Below are positions 60,253 through 64,000 of a stretch of 64,000 nucleotides of DNA, piece after piece. Positions within the stretch are counted from its first letter, which is position 1; every line of letters begins with the position of its first letter. Origin of the DNA: Trema orientale (taxonomy: Eukaryota; Streptophyta; Magnoliopsida; Rosales; Cannabaceae); the NCBI GenBank assembly GCA_002914845.1, contig JXTC01000219.1, positions 82,568-146,567 on the forward strand, in the 5' to 3' direction. The notes under the pieces were generated by a model. It was not told the origin of the DNA. It ran no database searches and saw only the letters and a program-made list of their open reading frames with translations. Both the position numbers and the translations under genes were made by a program.

Positions 60253-63200
60253 ATGGCAAGAGGTGGTGGTGCAGAAAAGAAGGAAGAGGTGGTGGTCGTG
60301 GCCATAGACAAGGACAAAAGCAGCCAATATGCTCTCAAATGGACTGTTGATCATCTTATCACCAGGGGCCAAACCATCACTTTGCTTCATATTAAAAACA
60401 AAACATCTTCTGTTCCAAACCCATGTAAGATTCTTTCTTTCATGCTTGTGCAAACTATTGTTGTCTACAAAAATGGGATTCTAATGAGAGCTCTGTCTGT
60501 TTCTGACATGACTTTATGGTGCGGCGCAGTCGGAAGCTTTATCTCTGTCAATGAGGTTTGTGAGGACGTTGCAAGAACCTACAAACAACAAATGGAGAGT
60601 CAGGCCAAGGACTTGTTCCTTCCATTCCGTTGCTTTTGCACCAGAAAGGATGTCCGTTATGCTTCTTTTAATCATCAATTTTGATTCAAGTTAGCATGAT
60701 TATGACTCTTTTTTTTGCAAGGAAAATGCTAAACTAGTGCTTTTCTTGTAACCCTTCTTTGTAACAGATAAAATGCAATGAAGTGATATTGGAGGAAGGA
60801 GATATATCAAAGGCAATAATGAACTATGTTGCTGTTAATTCTATTGAGACTTTGGTACTTGGTGCAGCATCAAGAAACAGCCTTGTCAAGTAATTACCAC
60901 GCTTTTCCTTTTCCGAAAATAATGATACATGCTGATGATGATGAACAATGGAAACCAAATGCTAATGTCATTAAAATTGTGTTCAAACAGAAGATTCAAA
61001 CCTACAGATGTTCCGAGCACCGTGTCCAAAGTGGCACCAGAGTTCTGCACTGTGTATGTCATTGCCAAAGGAAAAATCTCTTCTGTCCGGTCTGCTTCGG
61101 CTTCGACTCCTACAAGAGCTTCCACACGTAATCACACACATAATCATATGCAACAACAACATAGAGGTATGTTTCTGCGAATCGAGCATCGTGTTATTCC
61201 CATTCCATATGTCTGATTTTTTCGCTGGAGCTCATAAAAGGTTCAATGCTTGATACTAATACAGCATCTGATAGAGCACATCATGTACCTCATAATCCTT
61301 ACCCTCCACAAGACGAATTGGAAATGAGGTAAGTTCCACTGCATTAAGAATCAAAGACGGCTTTGAGGCATATATTTATGAAAGTTTCAATAAAACTATA
61401 TGAAATAATGAAACAGGTCACCCTTCACAAGGGGCAAACACTCGATGAACAAATCATACGAGCTCTCGCATGATAGTGACATATCCTACGTGAGCAGCGG
61501 AAGGCCGAGCATGGATCACCTGTTTCCTTCCCTCTATGATAGTAATGAATCGGGAATGAGCCCCCGAATGTCGACCAGCTCTGACTTTGACATGCTCAAG
61601 AACTTTGCATCATCCTTGTCATCGGGACACAAATCCATTGACTTGAGCTCTTCACACTATGATTTCTCACATAACTCCCACGACAGTGGAAAGTCAAGTT
61701 CATCACAGAACTCGCATATGGTAAGAGCAACACATTGAGAAAAAGTTTATGCCATGTACTAGGCCATGCCTCCAACAACAAACTTTGTGAATGCGAATAA
61801 AACTTGTGAGGTAGAATTATAAATGCCATATAAAGATGAAAAGTATTGGCACTAATTTTCTTTAAAATGATTAGGATGAAGTGGAAGCTGAGATGAAAAG
61901 GCTCAGGCTAGAGCTCAAACAAACAATGGACTTGTATAGTACGGCCTGCAAGGAGGCACTTTCAGCAAATAAGAAGGTATGTATTAATAATTTTCTGAGT
62001 AGGCATTGCCTTGTAATGTTAGAGTGAGACTTATTGATATATCAACACAGGCAATAGAACTCCACCGCTGGAAAATGGAAGAAGAACAGAAATTAGAAGA
62101 GGCACGACTGGCCGAGGAAGCTGCATTGGCACTTGCAGAGAAGGAAAAAGCAAAGTGTAAGGCAGCCATTGAGGCAGCTGAAGCCGCTCAAAGGCTTGCT
62201 GAATTAGAAGCACAGAAGAGAATTCATGCTGAAATGAGAGCCCAAAAGGAAGCCGAGGAGAGGAAGAAGGCATTAGGTGGCTTTGCGCAAGGCGAAATCA
62301 GGTATAGGAAATACACGATCGAAGAGATTGAAACAGCAACACAAGATTTTGCCGAATCCCGCAAGATTGGAGAAGGAGGTTATGGACCAGTGTACAGAGG
62401 TGAACTGGATCACACCCCTGTTGCCATAAAGATCCTACGTCCTGACGCTGCTCAAGGACGATCCCAATTTCAACAAGAGGTAGGCCTGAACATTCATCAG
62501 AGTTTCCATTAACAGATTCAAATCCAAGTGTTCCTACAATTCAATAGCAAATGCATAAACTAAACATGTGATCTAGGACATTGAACATGTTCTTGTATAG
62601 TTATGCATTTTTGTATTGTAACAACTATTCTATGTTTGATAATGATACAGGTTGAAGTACTAAGCTGCATACGGCACCCCAACATGGTTCTCCTTCTTGG
62701 AGCTTGTCCAGAGTTTGGCTGCCTAGTGTATGAGTACATGGCTAATGGGAGCTTAGAGGACCGTCTCTTCCGACGAGGTAATACCCCAGTTCTGTCATGG
62801 CAGTTGCGGTTCCGAATTGCTGCAGAGATTGGCACAGGTCTCCTTTTCCTTCATCAGACCAAACCAGAACCCCTTGTCCACCGTGACCTTAAACCTGCAA
62901 ACATTTTGCTAGACCGCAACTATGTTAGCAAGATTAGTGATGTAGGCTTAGCCAGACTTGTTCCTCCCTCAGTAGCTGACTCTGTGACTCAGTACCGCAT
63001 GACAGCAACAGCAGGGACATTCTGCTATATAGACCCTGAGTATCAGCAAACTGGCATGCTTGGTATTAAGTCAGACATCTACTCGCTTGGGGTCCTCTTT
63101 CTACAGATGATAACAGCCAAGCCACCAATGGGATTGACTCACCACATGGAAAGAGCTATTGAGAGAGGCACATTTGAAGAGATGCTTGACCCGGCTGTTA

Positions 63201-63644
63201 CCGACTGGCCACTTGAGGAGGCACTCAACTTTGCCAAACTAGCTCTTCAATGCTCCGAAATGAGGCGAAAAGACAGACCTGATCTTGGAAAGATTGTGTT
63301 GCCTGAGCTAAACAGATTGAGAGAACTGGCTGAGGATAACATGTTCGGCAATGGGGCCAGCTATGATCTAGCTGGACTCGCCTCCAAACAAGGCTCGGTT
63401 TCCACTTCATCACAAGTGAGTTGACACCAAATAGTTGTAGCTGTACCTGTGATAAGATCCTAAATACGTTATTCCAAGAAGCCATTAGAACTTCACTCAT
63501 TCTTGTATCTTTCTTTTGGTCTTTTGAGATTTCTCTTCCCCTTTTGGCTTTCAGGTTGTCATAAGTGATCCTCAACTACAACACTCCGAATCTGATAGCT
63601 CAAGAAGCCGCTCTAGCACATCGTCTTCTACAGAGAGAATATGA
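60253..63644 (+). CDS. USP-domain receptor-like cytoplasmic kinase, 10 exons
   Basis: Exons 60253-60424, 60530-60651, 60768-60889, 60991-61166, 61265-61328, 61417-61720, 61875-61976, 62051-62479, 62651-63415 and 63555-63644 encode 781 residues. An N-terminal USP (adenine-nucleotide alpha-hydrolase-like) domain (EVVVVAIDKDKSSQYALKW; VLGAASRNSLVK) is followed by a Ser-rich linker, a Glu/Ala-rich coiled coil (about 355-430) and a Ser/Thr kinase. Kinase motifs are GEGGYGPVY, VAIK (Lys481), HRDLKPAN (Asp576) and DVG (Asp594) in place of DFG, a change normal in this family. The related PUB proteins add a U-box at the C-terminus; here the protein ends in a Ser/Arg tail with no U-box, so this is the USP-RLCK form (Arabidopsis At2g24370-like). 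The substrate is unknown. The donor after exon 2 (GTCCGT) is weak but its phase matches the paralogue upstream. Confidence 0.88.
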
Positions 63645-64000
63645 GCGCCGGAACCGAGGGAAGCTGAAATTTAATGTGTTGTATGATTCTTGTAGCCTGA
63701 AGGTCATTCCTGTGAGTCTAAATATGTCAATTAACCTGGAGAAAATTAGTTTAAAATTGGTCAGAGCAGCCATCTTGTGAACCTGGCAAGTGTAATATTT
63801 TTTTTTTCTATGTATGATGAATGCAAATATGTTCTTTGTCCTCTCCTTTTCTCTTAAACTCGGACTATAACGACATACAGCTGCTGGTGAAAAACGTACC
63901 AGAGATAGTTCCAAAAAGATAGAGCATCAAAAGGAGAGAAATATGCCTCAAACAAACTAACCAAACTTGAAAATCTTTTCATGCAACATGCAACTATGGC
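63645..64000. other. 3' flank of the USP-kinase gene
   Basis: Probably the 3' untranslated region and downstream DNA. An open frame at 63565-63780 is only an alternative reading of the last exon and its flank. Nothing else is supported. Confidence 0.5.

Overview
The window is nuclear DNA from a flowering plant, almost certainly a eudicot and probably woody. The base composition is AT-rich, genes are broken by many short GT-AG introns, and every recognisable protein belongs to a plant gene family. The species cannot be named from the sequence alone. One assembly gap of 772 N lies at 20290-21061.

Layout: 1-4714 is gene-free and holds a 295-bp SINE with 17-bp target duplications and a two-copy 565-bp tandem repeat. 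A LEA2-type membrane protein gene (4715-7103, minus) follows, then a MITE, a tRNA-Ser(GCT) gene (10062-10143) and a MYB83/MYB46-like R2R3-MYB gene (11078-13268, minus), a secondary-wall regulator. The mitochondrial ATP synthase OSCP gene is at 16652-19833 (minus). From 20133 to about 26100 there are no genes: a nested palindromic element abuts the gap, then an array of short hairpins, a fold-back element and degenerate repeats. A 69-residue membrane-protein candidate (26393-26602, plus) and a six-exon gene of unknown function (28197-30421, minus) come next.

The right half is gene-dense. UTP21/WDR36 (18 exons, 33539-41245, minus) serves ribosome biogenesis. RPN13 (13 exons, 42448-45730, minus) is a proteasome ubiquitin receptor and lies head to head with an APEM9-like peroxisome biogenesis gene (46426-48767, plus). 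A TruA-family tRNA pseudouridine synthase (49710-52707, plus) and a pollen receptor-like kinase (53331-55604, plus) follow. The window ends with a tandem pair of USP-domain genes. The downstream copy (60253-63644) has a USP domain, coiled coil and kinase. The upstream copy (56492-57932) is cut short by a frameshift and is followed by a decayed relic of its coiled-coil exon.

Exon boundaries were placed by hand from GT/AG sites and reading-frame continuity. For all ten spliced genes the exon lengths sum to a multiple of three. The genes are largely independent housekeeping or regulatory loci; apart from the USP pair and the head-to-head RPN13/APEM9 pair, nothing suggests a functional cluster. 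I see no prokaryote-like operon, CRISPR array or clearly new biological system. The most unusual items are the hairpin array beside the gap, the three related fold-back elements and the truncated USP paralogue.
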